Shown here: positions 7,919-15,939 of the stretch, piece by piece
How positions within the stretch are numbered: position 1 is the first letter of the stretch
Layout: each line of letters begins with the position of its first letter
Assembly: GCA_002315995.1 (NCBI GenBank)
Contig: DCHN01000038.1
Location: forward strand, 1 to 16,759
DNA length: 16,759 nt
Source: Bacteroidales bacterium UBA1751
Lineage (GTDB): Bacteria > Bacteroidota > Bacteroidia > Bacteroidales > UBA932
Direction: 5' to 3'
The notes under the pieces: generated by a model
Databases searched by the model: none
Seen by the model: the letters and a program-made list of their open reading frames with translations, nothing else
Told to the model about the DNA's origin: nothing
Position numbers and translations under genes: made by a program

Positions 7919-10900
7919 TTATTTTGTTTGGTCTGTAGGGGCGCTTTCAGATGGTTTATCCTCCTGCGGTTTGTCAACTGGCTTATCCTCCAATGGCTTT
8001 TCAACCTTAGTAGAATCCAGTTGCCTCTGTTCGCTCTGGGAGAGCTCTTCCATTCCATTTGTCTTCTCTTGCTCTGCCTGCACAACCTTCGCAAGATTTC
8101 TTGTGCTTCCCTGATTTATGGTCTTTTCCACACCATTGAGGAATATTGAACGTATCTGTTTGTTCAAGTTTACTCTTGCTGAGTCCAGCACTTCAGTGTA
8201 AACCGGAACATTCTCGCTCTTGTAACGGCATTTGCCAATTCCGAACTTCATATCCTCCACTGTTCCCTTGATGTTCAAACCTATTCTGAAAGGAATAGGA
8301 GATTTCAGAACCGAAATATGGTAGTTGAATGACATATTCATATTCTGTGTTCCGCTTATTGCAGCCTTGTAGCGGTCCATCTGGAGAACAAACGGAAATA
8401 TTTCAATCTTGTTGTCGGCAGCAACGCATTGTACTGAGATATTCTCAATGAGGTTCTTCTCCCTGTTCTTGAACTTGAGTTTCTTTGCTATTTCAGCAAA
8501 GGTTTCACCATCCAGAAGAACTACATTTTCACCCTCAATTGTTGCCAGGCCGTTCAGCGTCTCCATCTTCAGGTTGAGGAGAGAATCAACTTTGGTCATT
8601 GCCGATATGGTGCAGGTTATCTTGCCCTGGAATGAACGCATCATAGGAAGGAGCGAATCAATCTGCGGAATGAACTCTATGAAGTCTGCCACCTCAAACT
8701 TGTTCATCCTTATGTCAAAGCCAACAGAGACATCATCTATCTTCTTCGCCGCGTAGAATGCATTGAGGTCAACCTCTCCGGATTTGGTGTGTATCTTGAA
8801 TCTGTTGAGCTGGAATATTCCATTTTTGGCTATAAGTTTGCCGTTTACCGATTTCAGCCTGCTCTGGTTGAATGTCATCTTGCGGAGGTCCAGATTGATG
8901 TCGGCCTCGAGGAATTCCGGTATCACAGGTGACTTTATTACAGCGGTATCTGCCGAAACGGCTTTCTGCATCTCCTTTTCAATGGCCTCATCGCTTTTGT
9001 TTTCCTGGAGTTTTACATCAGATGCGCTGGCCATAGCCTGCATCATTTGGTCAACATCCAGCGAGTCTGCCGTGATGCTTCCGGTAAAATGCAGCTTTTG
9101 GTGCTCTGTAACCGCTTTTGCGAATCCCTGCAACCTGCCCGATAGTGTTATGCTCGAGTTACCTATTTCCAATTTTGTATCTTGGAAATGCATTCCGTCA
9201 TTGCTGAGAGTGAGGTCAAAATTGGAGAACCTTGTACGCAGTGGGAAGGTTGGGGTAATGACCCTTCCGCTTGCAGATTGTATCTTACCGGTGATGTCCC
9301 AATATTTCAAGACAGCACCTGCAAAGCGCTTTGTATCGAATGATCGTTTGGAGGTTGAATCCTGAGCATTGTTGTTGCTTGCTGGATTTTGCAATCTCCT
9401 TGCGCGGCCTGTAGAGTCACGCATCTTTCTTTGAGGAGCATGTGTAATGGCCTTGACTGCAAAATTGGAGTTGCGTGCAAAGAATCTGGAGCCTTTCTGT
9501 ACTACGCTTATACCTCTGAATCCAGTGTTGAACGCAATAACAGGAGTTCTGCCGTCTGTCCAAGGGGTGATGCTGAATGAACCTTCAGTTCCGCGCAATC
9601 TGATTCTGGTTGAGTCCGCATCCTTGATTTGAATTCCGTCGGCGTGAAGATGACCGTCAACTTTCAACGATGTTGGAATCAAACCTCTTCTAGGAACTCC
9701 AACCTTTTTAGGTGGTTCCTGGTTGGCCGAGAAGGAGACCTTTGATCCGCTTACCAGCATGCTGTCCTTGTAGTTCAAGTATAGTGTGTCAAGGCTTACA
9801 CTCAAATTGAATATTCTGCTCCCTTTGGTCAGGAGAGAATCCTTGCTGTTTTTCAGTACGCCTGCCGTGAATTTCGTGTTGCCGCAGTTGAAGGCCAGAC
9901 CCTGGTCAGGCATATTGAATACAAGCGCATCCGACAGCAGTTCTCCGCTTATCTCATTCTTGTTGAGGGAGAAGAGGTTGAGTTCACTCATTCTTCCTTT
10001 CAGGGCAAAGCTGCCATTGATTGAACCGCTTGCAACCACCTTCTCTTTCATTGGAATTATGGCAATGAGCGTGTCGAGGTTAATGTTGCTTTTTGCACTT
10101 ATATCAAAATGAGGGTCGGCGGTGTACTCATCAATCTTTCCCTTCAGGTCGAGCGATATTCCTCGACCTTCAACTGAGAACTTTGAAATGCTGAGGGTGT
10201 TGCTTGTAGTATCGTTCTGGTCAAAGTGGAGATTCATTGCCGCTTCAATTCTCTTGAGACCCCCTTCGTGGCCCGATTCCTGCCCCTTAACTGTAAGGGT
10301 ACTTGCTGGAATAGCAAAGGAGAGGTCAACAACAGGCATCTCTCCCGTTGCAAATGCATATTTTCCTTTTATGCGTGTTCTCAAGGTTATTGCTGCATCA
10401 GTCTCAATTTTATTTGATTTCAGGAATTTTTCCGGAATATATTCAAGCAGGTTCTTGATGCTGTAATTATCTATATATCCTTTTACGTCAGGTATTTCAA
10501 TACCGGAGTCTGTAATAAGCATATTGCCGTCAAGGGTAACAGGGAGGGTGGCTGCATATACCGTAAGATTCTCAAGATCCACTTCCAATTTATTGTTGTC
10601 GCGATCCTTGAGCTCAATTCCACCAGTCAGGTCAAATGGTATGCCGCTGGCAAGTGTCACTCCGTGAAACTTCATATCGGTACGCATACGTATGTCAACC
10701 TGAGCCTTGTTGCTGTTATGCTTTTTGCTTATGTCAAGGGAGTCAATTGAGAGTTTTATTGAGTTATCCTTAGTGGAGTCAAGAATGACTTTGTGGAAAT
10801 GATTGCCTTGAAGAACCATTCTTGAGATTCTTGACCTTGTAATGTAGTTGTCATCAAGCGATGTTGAAATTACGCCGCGCAGAAAAAGTTCCCTGAGAGA

Positions 10901-11470
10901 GACATCTACCTCAATTGAATCTACAGCACTGCAGAGTGATATCTGTGCACCGTTTTTAATGGATATTTTATTGATATTGACATCAAGCTGGGTATCTTCC
11001 GATGTTGAATCCGTCTGAGTCTTGAGAATATCCCAGTTGTTTATGCCAAACTGGGATATGTATGCGTATATCATTGGAGAGTCAAGTTCAATGCCTTTAA
11101 TCTTCACACGATTGAACAGCAGGTCAACCAGCGAAACCGATATATCCAGCCTGCCCACTCTTGCAAGGGAGTCTGCCCTTGGCGGCACAAGCGCCCTGCT
11201 GGTACTGTTGAGCGAATCAAATGCAAGAGAGCGGATGCTGCAGTTCATTATGGAAATGGATGCAAATGGGAAATTCCTCAGCAGGTGAATTTCAATTGTA
11301 TCCGCTTTCACTTCAGCATTAATATACTCCTTGCTGTAGCGTTCAACAAGATTTTTGACATTCTGAGGCCTTATTGCAAGGTTCAGAAGCATCAGCGAGA
11401 TAATAATCAGGCCAACAATACATAGAAGAGTGATGCCTGAATATTTTAGAACTTTAACACCTTTGGTCAT
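7919..11470 (-). CDS. AsmA-like envelope protein
   Basis: This 1183-aa protein has one N-terminal membrane segment (about 11-32) followed by NLAIRPQNVKNLVERYSKEYINAEVKADTIEI-type sequence that is typical of AsmA proteins. A long stretch of beta-rich periplasmic repeats comes next. A C-terminal AsmA-like region at about 830-1090 includes VDLNAFYAAKKID and LNGLATIEGENVVLLDG. Members of the AsmA/TamB superfamily form long hydrophobic-groove bridges thought to carry phospholipids to the outer membrane. That role is inferred here from the family. The last 35 or so residues are a charged Pro/Glu/Asp/Lys tail with repeated EDKP and DKPQ units, probably disordered. The start at 11470 lies 32 bp downstream of a TAnnTTTG box. 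The gene heads a run with rsmI and the helix-hairpin-helix gene. Confidence 0.87.
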   Translation of the reverse strand: MTKGVKVLKYSGITLLCIVGLIIISLMLLNLAIRPQNVKNLVERYSKEYINAEVKADTIEIHLLRNFPFASISIMNCSIRSLAFDSLNSTSRALVPPRADSLARVGRLDISVSLVDLLFNRVKIKGIELDSPMIYAYISQFGINNWDILKTQTDSTSEDTQLDVNINKISIKNGAQISLCSAVDSIEVDVSLRELFLRGVISTSLDDNYITRSRISRMVLQGNHFHKVILDSTKDNSIKLSIDSLDISKKHNSNKAQVDIRMRTDMKFHGVTLASGIPFDLTGGIELKDRDNNKLEVDLENLTVYAATLPVTLDGNMLITDSGIEIPDVKGYIDNYSIKNLLEYIPEKFLKSNKIETDAAITLRTRIKGKYAFATGEMPVVDLSFAIPASTLTVKGQESGHEGGLKRIEAAMNLHFDQNDTTSNTLSISKFSVEGRGISLDLKGKIDEYTADPHFDISAKSNINLDTLIAIIPMKEKVVASGSINGSFALKGRMSELNLFSLNKNEISGELLSDALVFNMPDQGLAFNCGNTKFTAGVLKNSKDSLLTKGSRIFNLSVSLDTLYLNYKDSMLVSGSKVSFSANQEPPKKVGVPRRGLIPTSLKVDGHLHADGIQIKDADSTRIRLRGTEGSFSITPWTDGRTPVIAFNTGFRGISVVQKGSRFFARNSNFAVKAITHAPQRKMRDSTGRARRLQNPASNNNAQDSTSKRSFDTKRFAGAVLKYWDITGKIQSASGRVITPTFPLRTRFSNFDLTLSNDGMHFQDTKLEIGNSSITLSGRLQGFAKAVTEHQKLHFTGSITADSLDVDQMMQAMASASDVKLQENKSDEAIEKEMQKAVSADTAVIKSPVIPEFLEADINLDLRKMTFNQSRLKSVNGKLIAKNGIFQLNRFKIHTKSGEVDLNAFYAAKKIDDVSVGFDIRMNKFEVADFIEFIPQIDSLLPMMRSFQGKITCTISAMTKVDSLLNLKMETLNGLATIEGENVVLLDGETFAEIAKKLKFKNREKNLIENISVQCVAADNKIEIFPFVLQMDRYKAAISGTQNMNMSFNYHISVLKSPIPFRIGLNIKGTVEDMKFGIGKCRYKSENVPVYTEVLDSARVNLNKQIRSIFLNGVEKTINQGSTRNLAKVVQAEQEKTNGMEELSQSEQRQLDSTKVEKPLEDKPVDKPQEDKPSESAPTDQTK

Positions 11471-11501
11471 AACGGAAATGTTTATTCTCTGTTCTTATTC
11501 A

Positions 11502-11509
11502 CAAAAATA
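11502..11509 (-). promoter_or_regulatory. Candidate promoter -7 box for the AsmA-rsmI-HhH run
   Basis: The minus strand reads TATTTTTG, matching TAnnTTTG, 31 bp before the AsmA-like ATG. A clear -33 TTTG is not visible at the expected distance, and in an A/T-rich spacer such a match can arise by chance. Confidence 0.4.
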
Positions 11510-11553
11510 GTGTTTTTTACCTGTTTTTATGGAGTTTGCGAATCCATTTTTTG

Positions 11554-11561
11554 TAAGTTTG
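11554..11561 (+). promoter_or_regulatory. Candidate promoter -7 box for the phosphodiesterase gene
   Basis: TAAGTTTG matches TAnnTTTG and lies 28 bp before the ATG at 11590. A TTTG at 11535-11538 is upstream but only 15 nt away, shorter than the usual 19-20 nt. Just before the start codon a near-perfect palindrome (TTAACA/TGTTAA, 11576-11588) falls in the expected 5' leader; its function is unknown. Confidence 0.45.
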
Positions 11562-11589
11562 CATCAGTAATATAATTAACATTGTTAAC

Positions 11590-12393
11590 ATGATGATTCA
11601 ACTGAATTTGAAAAAGGCAATTGCCTTTATGGCACTCATTCTGGTTGCTGCCCCACTATCGCTTTTTGCACAGAATACATACAAGGCTCAGGTTGTTGCC
11701 CACAGAGGTTATTGGAACACGGAAGGCAGTTTTCAGAATACAATTACTGCCCTCAAAAAATCTGCCGAAATCAATGCTTACGGCTGTGAACTTGATGTTA
11801 ATATGACAACCGATGGCGTACTTGTCGTATGCCATGGCCCTAAGGTTGGTGATGTTGCCGATGTTCAGGATACAACATTCGCAAGAATGCAGCAGGTAAG
11901 ATTCAAGAATGGCGATGGCGTTCCAACCCTTGACGAATTTGTAAAATGCGCAAAGGAACTTGGACACAGGCTCATTCTTGAGGTGAAGACGCATCCTGCA
12001 GAGAAGAGGGTTGAGGTTGTTACAAAGGTTGTTGAACTCATTAAGAGATATGAAATGGAGAATCTCACTGAATTCATTGCCTTCAATTATGAAATATGCA
12101 AGGAACTGCACAAACAGATGCCCGGCAGTATGGTACAATACCTTCTAGGAGACAAGACTCCGGCGGAGATATACGCAGATGGCATAATGGGAATAGATTA
12201 TGAGTACTCCACGCTCTCTTCCCATATCAACTGGATACAGGAGGCTCACGATTTGGGAATGGTGGTTAACGTATGGACTGTAGATCCTGCAGACCGCATA
12301 GAGATTATGGTGAAGAATGGTGTGGATTTCATCACCACCAACCAACCTGTTCTGGCTCAGCAAATCATAGGTGCTCTCAACTCCAAAAAATAG
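11590..12393 (+). CDS. Secreted glycerophosphodiester phosphodiesterase (GDPD family)
   Basis: This 267-aa protein starts with a signal peptide (Lys8-Lys9, hydrophobic stretch about 10-26), probably cut after SLFA near residue 27. No lipobox Cys is present. The mature part is a GDPD TIM barrel. It carries the HRG motif at His38-Arg39, metal and catalytic residues Glu67 and Asp69 in CELDVNMTTDG, His82 in VVCHG, Glu131-Lys133 in LILEVKT, and the C-terminal VNVWTVDPAD segment. GDPDs hydrolyse glycerophosphodiesters to sn-glycerol 3-phosphate and an alcohol. A periplasmic role in scavenging phospholipid headgroup products is likely. Two adjacent ATGs (11590, 11593) are equally possible starts. 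It is divergent from the AsmA-like gene and converges on pepT with 4 bp between stops. Confidence 0.93.
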   Translation: MMIQLNLKKAIAFMALILVAAPLSLFAQNTYKAQVVAHRGYWNTEGSFQNTITALKKSAEINAYGCELDVNMTTDGVLVVCHGPKVGDVADVQDTTFARMQQVRFKNGDGVPTLDEFVKCAKELGHRLILEVKTHPAEKRVEVVTKVVELIKRYEMENLTEFIAFNYEICKELHKQMPGSMVQYLLGDKTPAEIYADGIMGIDYEYSTLSSHINWIQEAHDLGMVVNVWTVDPADRIEIMVKNGVDFITTNQPVLAQQIIGALNSKK

Positions 12394-12397
12394 ATTC

Positions 12398-13618
12398 TTA
12401 CTCTGCAAAGAGCTTCACTATGTTGAGAATAACCTGTGTTGCTTTTTCAATGTTAGGAACGGGAGCAAACTCAAACTTGCCGTGGAAGTTCAGCCCTCCG
12501 GCAAAAATATTAGGGCAAGGCAACCCCATGAATGAGAGGTTGGCACCGTCGGTACCACCTCTTATTGGCTGAATCTTAGGCTTGATTCCTGCCATTTCCA
12601 TTGCCGCAATTGCCTTCTCAATAATAAAGTAGTGAGGCTCCACCTGCTTGCGCATATTGTAGTACTGGTGGCGGATCTCTACGGTTGCTGTTCCTTCACC
12701 ATATTTTGTGTTTATAAAGTCAACGCACTGCTTCATTACCTCTTTCTTGTGCTCGTAGAGTTCTATACTGTGATCCCTTATGATGTATGAGAACTCCGCC
12801 TGTTCAACAGTGCCATTGAACCCTATTATGTGGAAGAAGCCATCGTACCCCTGTGTGTATTCCGGCTTCTGCCCTGAAGGAAGAAGCGAATTCAATTCCA
12901 TACCAATGCGAATGGCGTTTTTCATCTTTCCCTTTGCATAGCCCGGGTGCACGTTGCACCCTTGAATCTTTACTGTGGCGGCAGCTGCGTTGAAGTTCTC
13001 GAATTCAAGTTCTCCAACCTCTCCACCATCCATTGTGTATGCGTACTCGGCACCGAACTTCTTGACGTCGAATTTTGCAACTCCGCGGCCTATCTCCTCG
13101 TCTGGAGTGAAGGCTATTTTTATTTCACCATGCTTGAACTCCGGATGGTTCATAATCCACTCCGCAGCAGCCATGATTTCGGCTACTCCTGCCTTGTCAT
13201 CTGCGCCAAGAAGAGTTGTTCCATCTGTTGTAATAATGGTCTCTCCTTTGTGGTCAAGAAGTTCGGGGAACTCGCTAGGTTTCAGGAAAAGACCTGGAAC
13301 GCCCTTCAGTGCTATATCCTCACCATTGTAATTTTCAATGAATTGTGGCTTCACCTCCTTGCCGCTTGCATCAGGAGCTGTGTCAACGTGTGCAATGAAG
13401 CCCACTGCCGGAACTTTTTTATTGATGTTTGCCGGAATGGTTGCCATTACATACCCCCACTGGTCCAGGTCGGCCTCTATTCCAAGCGCCTTGAGTTCGC
13501 CGCACAGCATTTTGAGCAGGTCAAACTGCTTTGAAGTACTTGGTTGCGACTCTGATTCCTCGTTTGACTGCGTGTCAACACTTATATATCGTATGAATTT
13601 GTCAATTACTGTTTCCAT
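12398..13618 (-). CDS. pepT: Peptidase T (aminotripeptidase, M20B metallopeptidase)
   Basis: This 406-aa protein is peptidase T, a cytoplasmic di-zinc aminopeptidase that removes the N-terminal residue from tripeptides. All expected ligands are visible: His77 and Asp79 (FIAHVDTAPD), Asp140 (LLGADDKAG), catalytic Glu174 with Glu175 (TPDEEIGRG), Asp197 (TMDGGEVGE) and His379 (NFHGKFEF). The spacing and length closely follow E. coli PepT. The central dimerisation domain includes NVHPGYAKGKMKNAI. The gene starts 27 bp after the stop of the OPT transporter gene with no promoter visible between them, so it is probably co-transcribed and degrades imported peptides. Its stop lies 4 bp from that of the convergent phosphodiesterase gene. 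Confidence 0.97.
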   Translation of the reverse strand: METVIDKFIRYISVDTQSNEESESQPSTSKQFDLLKMLCGELKALGIEADLDQWGYVMATIPANINKKVPAVGFIAHVDTAPDASGKEVKPQFIENYNGEDIALKGVPGLFLKPSEFPELLDHKGETIITTDGTTLLGADDKAGVAEIMAAAEWIMNHPEFKHGEIKIAFTPDEEIGRGVAKFDVKKFGAEYAYTMDGGEVGELEFENFNAAAATVKIQGCNVHPGYAKGKMKNAIRIGMELNSLLPSGQKPEYTQGYDGFFHIIGFNGTVEQAEFSYIIRDHSIELYEHKKEVMKQCVDFINTKYGEGTATVEIRHQYYNMRKQVEPHYFIIEKAIAAMEMAGIKPKIQPIRGGTDGANLSFMGLPCPNIFAGGLNFHGKFEFAPVPNIEKATQVILNIVKLFAE

Positions 13619-13645
13619 TTTATACTGCTATAGATGATTGATTAC

Positions 13646-15622
13646 TTATTTCTTTGCTCTCATTGAAGCCATTGCAGTGTAGATGATGAGGGCTGCAAAT
13701 GGAAGAATTGCAATTGCCTCGCCGTATGCGGCATTCCACTCTGCCATGAAGAGGTCAACCTGAGCAAATTTCAAAATGGCACTGACCACACCCATAAGCG
13801 CTCCGCCGGCAATGAATCCGGAAGCAATGAGAGTGCCTTTTTCAACGCGTGCGCTGTTTGTCTTCTCATCCTTGCTTCTTGAACCCACAAACCACGATAT
13901 TGCACCACCTATCACCAGTGGAAGATTGAGGTCAATAGGAATGAACATTCCGAGCGCAAAGGCAAGTGCGGGTACTTTGAAGAGGGTGAGTACAATGGCT
14001 ATTGCAGCTCCTATGCCGTAGAGAAGCCAAGGGGCTCCTCCACCATTCATCATAGGTTCAATTACTGCGGCCATTGCATTTGCCTGAGGTGCCACCAGCG
14101 CATTGTCACCGGTAAAACCGTATGTCTTGTTGAGCAGAAGCATCACTCCGCATACGGTTGCGGCAGCCACAACTGTTCCAACGAATTTCCATTTCTGCTG
14201 AACTTTAGGCGTTGAGCCTATCCAGTAACCTATCTTCAGGTCGGTGATGAAGCTGCCGGCAACAGAGAGGGCTGTACATACAACACCACCTATTATGAGG
14301 GCGGCTGCCATTCCTGAATTTCCTTTCAGACCAACTGCTACAAGAATCAGAGAGGCTATTATAAGTGTCATAAGGGTCATTCCGCTTACGGGGTTGCTTC
14401 CAACAATGGCAATTGCATTTGCGGCAACGGTGGTGAAGAGGAATGAGATAATTGCAACTATGAGGAGCCCTACAAGGGCCTGCCAAACATTTTCAACAAC
14501 GCCTCCGAATGCAAAGAATGCAAAGATGCAGAGGAGTGCTATGATTATTCCAAAGACGATGCTCTTCATAGGAATGTCCTCATCGGTGCGCTCAACCGCT
14601 TCATTGCTCTTGCCGCTCTTCTTTGAGAATTCACCAACTGCAAGGGATACTGCCGATTTTATGACTCCGAACGACCTTATGATTCCTATTATGCCTGCGG
14701 TGGCTATGCCTCCAATTCCTATATGCCTTGCGTATGTCTTGAATATCATCTCTGGAGACATCTCTCCAATTGTCTGGGTAATGGTGCCTGTGTTCATAAG
14801 GTCAATGATGTCACCGCCCCATATTATGTTCATGAGAGGAATTATGACCAGCCATACCAGGAACGAGCCGCAGCATATTATGAAAGCATATTTAAGACCT
14901 ATTATGTATCCCAGCCCCAGAACTGCTGCTCCGGTATTCACCTTGAGGAGGAGTTTTGCCTTGGTGGCAACTGTTGCGCCCCACGATGTCACCGTTGTGG
15001 TGAGGGTTTCGCTCCATGCTCCGAATGTTGATATTATGAAATCGTACAGACCTCCTATTATACCGCTGATGACAAGTGTTCTTGCACTGGCACCTCCATT
15101 CTCTCCGCTTATGAGCACCTGTGTGGTTGCTGTTGCTTCTGGGAAAGGGTATTTGCCGTGCATCTCCTTTACAAAGTATTTTCTGAACGGAATCAGGAAG
15201 AGGATGCCCAGCACTCCTCCCAACAGGGACGATAGGAACATCTGCATGAAACTGACCTCAAGCCCCAATATATATATGGCTGGCAGGGTGAATATGGCAC
15301 CTGCAACTACAGCGCCTGATGCGCCTCCAATAGATTGGATAATCACATTCTGGCCGAGGCCTCCACTCTTTTTGAGCGCACTGGTGAGACCTACGGCTAT
15401 TATTGCTATTGGTATTGCAGCTTCAAATACCTGACCTATTTTGAGGCCCAGGTAGGCTGCCGCTGCCGAGAAGATGATTACCATAAGAATTCCCATAGCA
15501 ACTGAATATACAGTTACCTCCGTAGGTTTTTTGCCGGGTTCAAGAATAGGGGTGTACTTTTCTCCCGGTTTCAGCTCTCTGCCTGCGTTCTCCGGCAGGC
15601 CCTGCTTGATTTCGCTTTCCAT
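13646..15622 (-). CDS. OPT family oligopeptide transporter
   Basis: This 658-aa, very hydrophobic protein has around 14-16 membrane segments after a hydrophilic N-terminus (about 1-35). Family motifs include KYPFPEATATTQVL (about 150-165), SNPVSGMT and FITDLKIGYWIGSTPKVQQKW. The OPT family moves oligopeptides, or metal chelates in the YSL branch, into cells by proton-coupled transport. The adjacent pepT argues for peptides here. A canonical promoter lies just upstream. The length is typical for bacterial OPT proteins and no break is visible. The substrate cannot be told from sequence. Confidence 0.94.
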   Translation of the reverse strand: MESEIKQGLPENAGRELKPGEKYTPILEPGKKPTEVTVYSVAMGILMVIIFSAAAAYLGLKIGQVFEAAIPIAIIAVGLTSALKKSGGLGQNVIIQSIGGASGAVVAGAIFTLPAIYILGLEVSFMQMFLSSLLGGVLGILFLIPFRKYFVKEMHGKYPFPEATATTQVLISGENGGASARTLVISGIIGGLYDFIISTFGAWSETLTTTVTSWGATVATKAKLLLKVNTGAAVLGLGYIIGLKYAFIICCGSFLVWLVIIPLMNIIWGGDIIDLMNTGTITQTIGEMSPEMIFKTYARHIGIGGIATAGIIGIIRSFGVIKSAVSLAVGEFSKKSGKSNEAVERTDEDIPMKSIVFGIIIALLCIFAFFAFGGVVENVWQALVGLLIVAIISFLFTTVAANAIAIVGSNPVSGMTLMTLIIASLILVAVGLKGNSGMAAALIIGGVVCTALSVAGSFITDLKIGYWIGSTPKVQQKWKFVGTVVAAATVCGVMLLLNKTYGFTGDNALVAPQANAMAAVIEPMMNGGGAPWLLYGIGAAIAIVLTLFKVPALAFALGMFIPIDLNLPLVIGGAISWFVGSRSKDEKTNSARVEKGTLIASGFIAGGALMGVVSAILKFAQVDLFMAEWNAAYGEAIAILPFAALIIYTAMASMRAKK

Positions 15623-15658
15623 ATATGATTTGGTTTTGTATTTGTCTATTAATCACCC

Positions 15659-15690
15659 AAAGATACTCTCTGCGCAATAAAAATGCAAAC
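15659..15690 (-). promoter_or_regulatory. Promoter of the OPT-pepT operon
   Basis: On the minus strand TTTG (15690-15687) is followed after exactly 20 nt by TATCTTTG (15666-15659), a full match to the Bacteroidota -33/-7 consensus. The predicted start site is about 30 bp before the ATG at 15622. Confidence 0.8.
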
Positions 15691-15753
15691 AGGCTGTGGC
15701 AGAGTACTTTTGGGACGATTATAAATATAGTCGAAATATTTTTCACAAAATAA

Positions 15754-15784
15754 TTTGGTATTGATAAAAATGTTCTTACCTTTG
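15754..15784 (+). promoter_or_regulatory. Promoter driving the 23S rRNA transcript
   Basis: TTTG (15754-15757), a 19-nt spacer and TACCTTTG (15777-15784) give a full match to the Bacteroidota consensus. The predicted transcription start is near 15790, about 150 nt before the mature 23S 5' end. The spacer is A/T-rich. Confidence 0.82.
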
Positions 15785-15788
15785 CAAC

Positions 15789-15825
15789 CCCGTTCGAGAG
15801 AATGGGAGAGTTCATTGACATATTG
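15789..15825 (+). promoter_or_regulatory. rRNA leader: boxB-like hairpin plus boxA-like element
   Basis: A 7-bp stem (CCCGTTC 15789-15795 with GAATGGG 15800-15806, one G:T) is closed by a GAGA tetraloop. It is followed by GTTCATTGACA (15810-15820), which matches 8 of 11 positions of the E. coli rrn boxA core GCTCTTTAACA. From memory, GTTC(A/T)TTGACATATTG is a conserved string in Bacteroidota rRNA leaders and spacers. The order hairpin then boxA resembles rRNA antitermination signals. The function is inferred. Confidence 0.6.
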
Positions 15826-15905
15826 CAAGAGAAGAACAACAGAGGTAAAGAAAAATAGATAGTCTGATATCACTTTATAAAAAGAATATGGGACTACGAT
15901 TTCAC

Positions 15906-15925
15906 GACATCCTGTGAGGGATGTC
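15906..15925 (+). other. GNRA-capped hairpin just before 23S
   Basis: GACATCCT and GGGATGTC form an 8-bp stem (one U:G at the loop) with a GTGA loop, ending about 15 nt before the mature 23S 5' end. It may be a precursor rRNA processing or folding element. No T-run follows, so it is not a terminator. Confidence 0.45.
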
Positions 15926-15939
15926 AAAGAGATTCATTA

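Larger units (their letters stand above)
15623..15939. other. Intergenic control region between the OPT gene and 23S rRNA
   Basis: This 317-bp A/T-rich stretch holds no convincing coding sequence and no 16S or tRNA gene. It contains the OPT promoter on the minus strand (15659-15690), a 23S promoter on the plus strand (15754-15784) and a roughly 150-nt rRNA leader with two GNRA-capped hairpins and a boxA-like element. Short open frames on the minus strand here lack codon or family support. Confidence 0.8.

Noticed and set aside
8763..9365. A 200-codon plus-strand open frame
   Set aside because: It is antisense to the AsmA-like gene, with Ser/Leu-rich content typical of complement frames.
11656..12138. 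A 160-codon minus-strand open frame
   Set aside because: It is antisense to the phosphodiesterase and has no family resemblance.
12947..13534. A 195-codon plus-strand open frame
   Set aside because: It is antisense to pepT, whose catalytic motifs are intact. The frame is a shadow.
14244..15434. A 396-codon open frame on the plus strand
   Set aside because: It lies entirely antisense to the OPT transporter, is rich in Pro/Thr/Ile/Arg as expected from the complement of hydrophobic codons, and has no recognisable domain.
15785..15810. tRNA T-arm-like string GTTCGAG before 23S
   Set aside because: The upstream bases are A/T-rich promoter sequence with no acceptor, D or anticodon arm. The string is better explained as part of a GAGA-capped leader hairpin.
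15540..15927. Minus-strand frames covering the OPT start and the 23S leader
   Set aside because: They cross two promoters and the rRNA leader, and overlap the well-supported OPT start.
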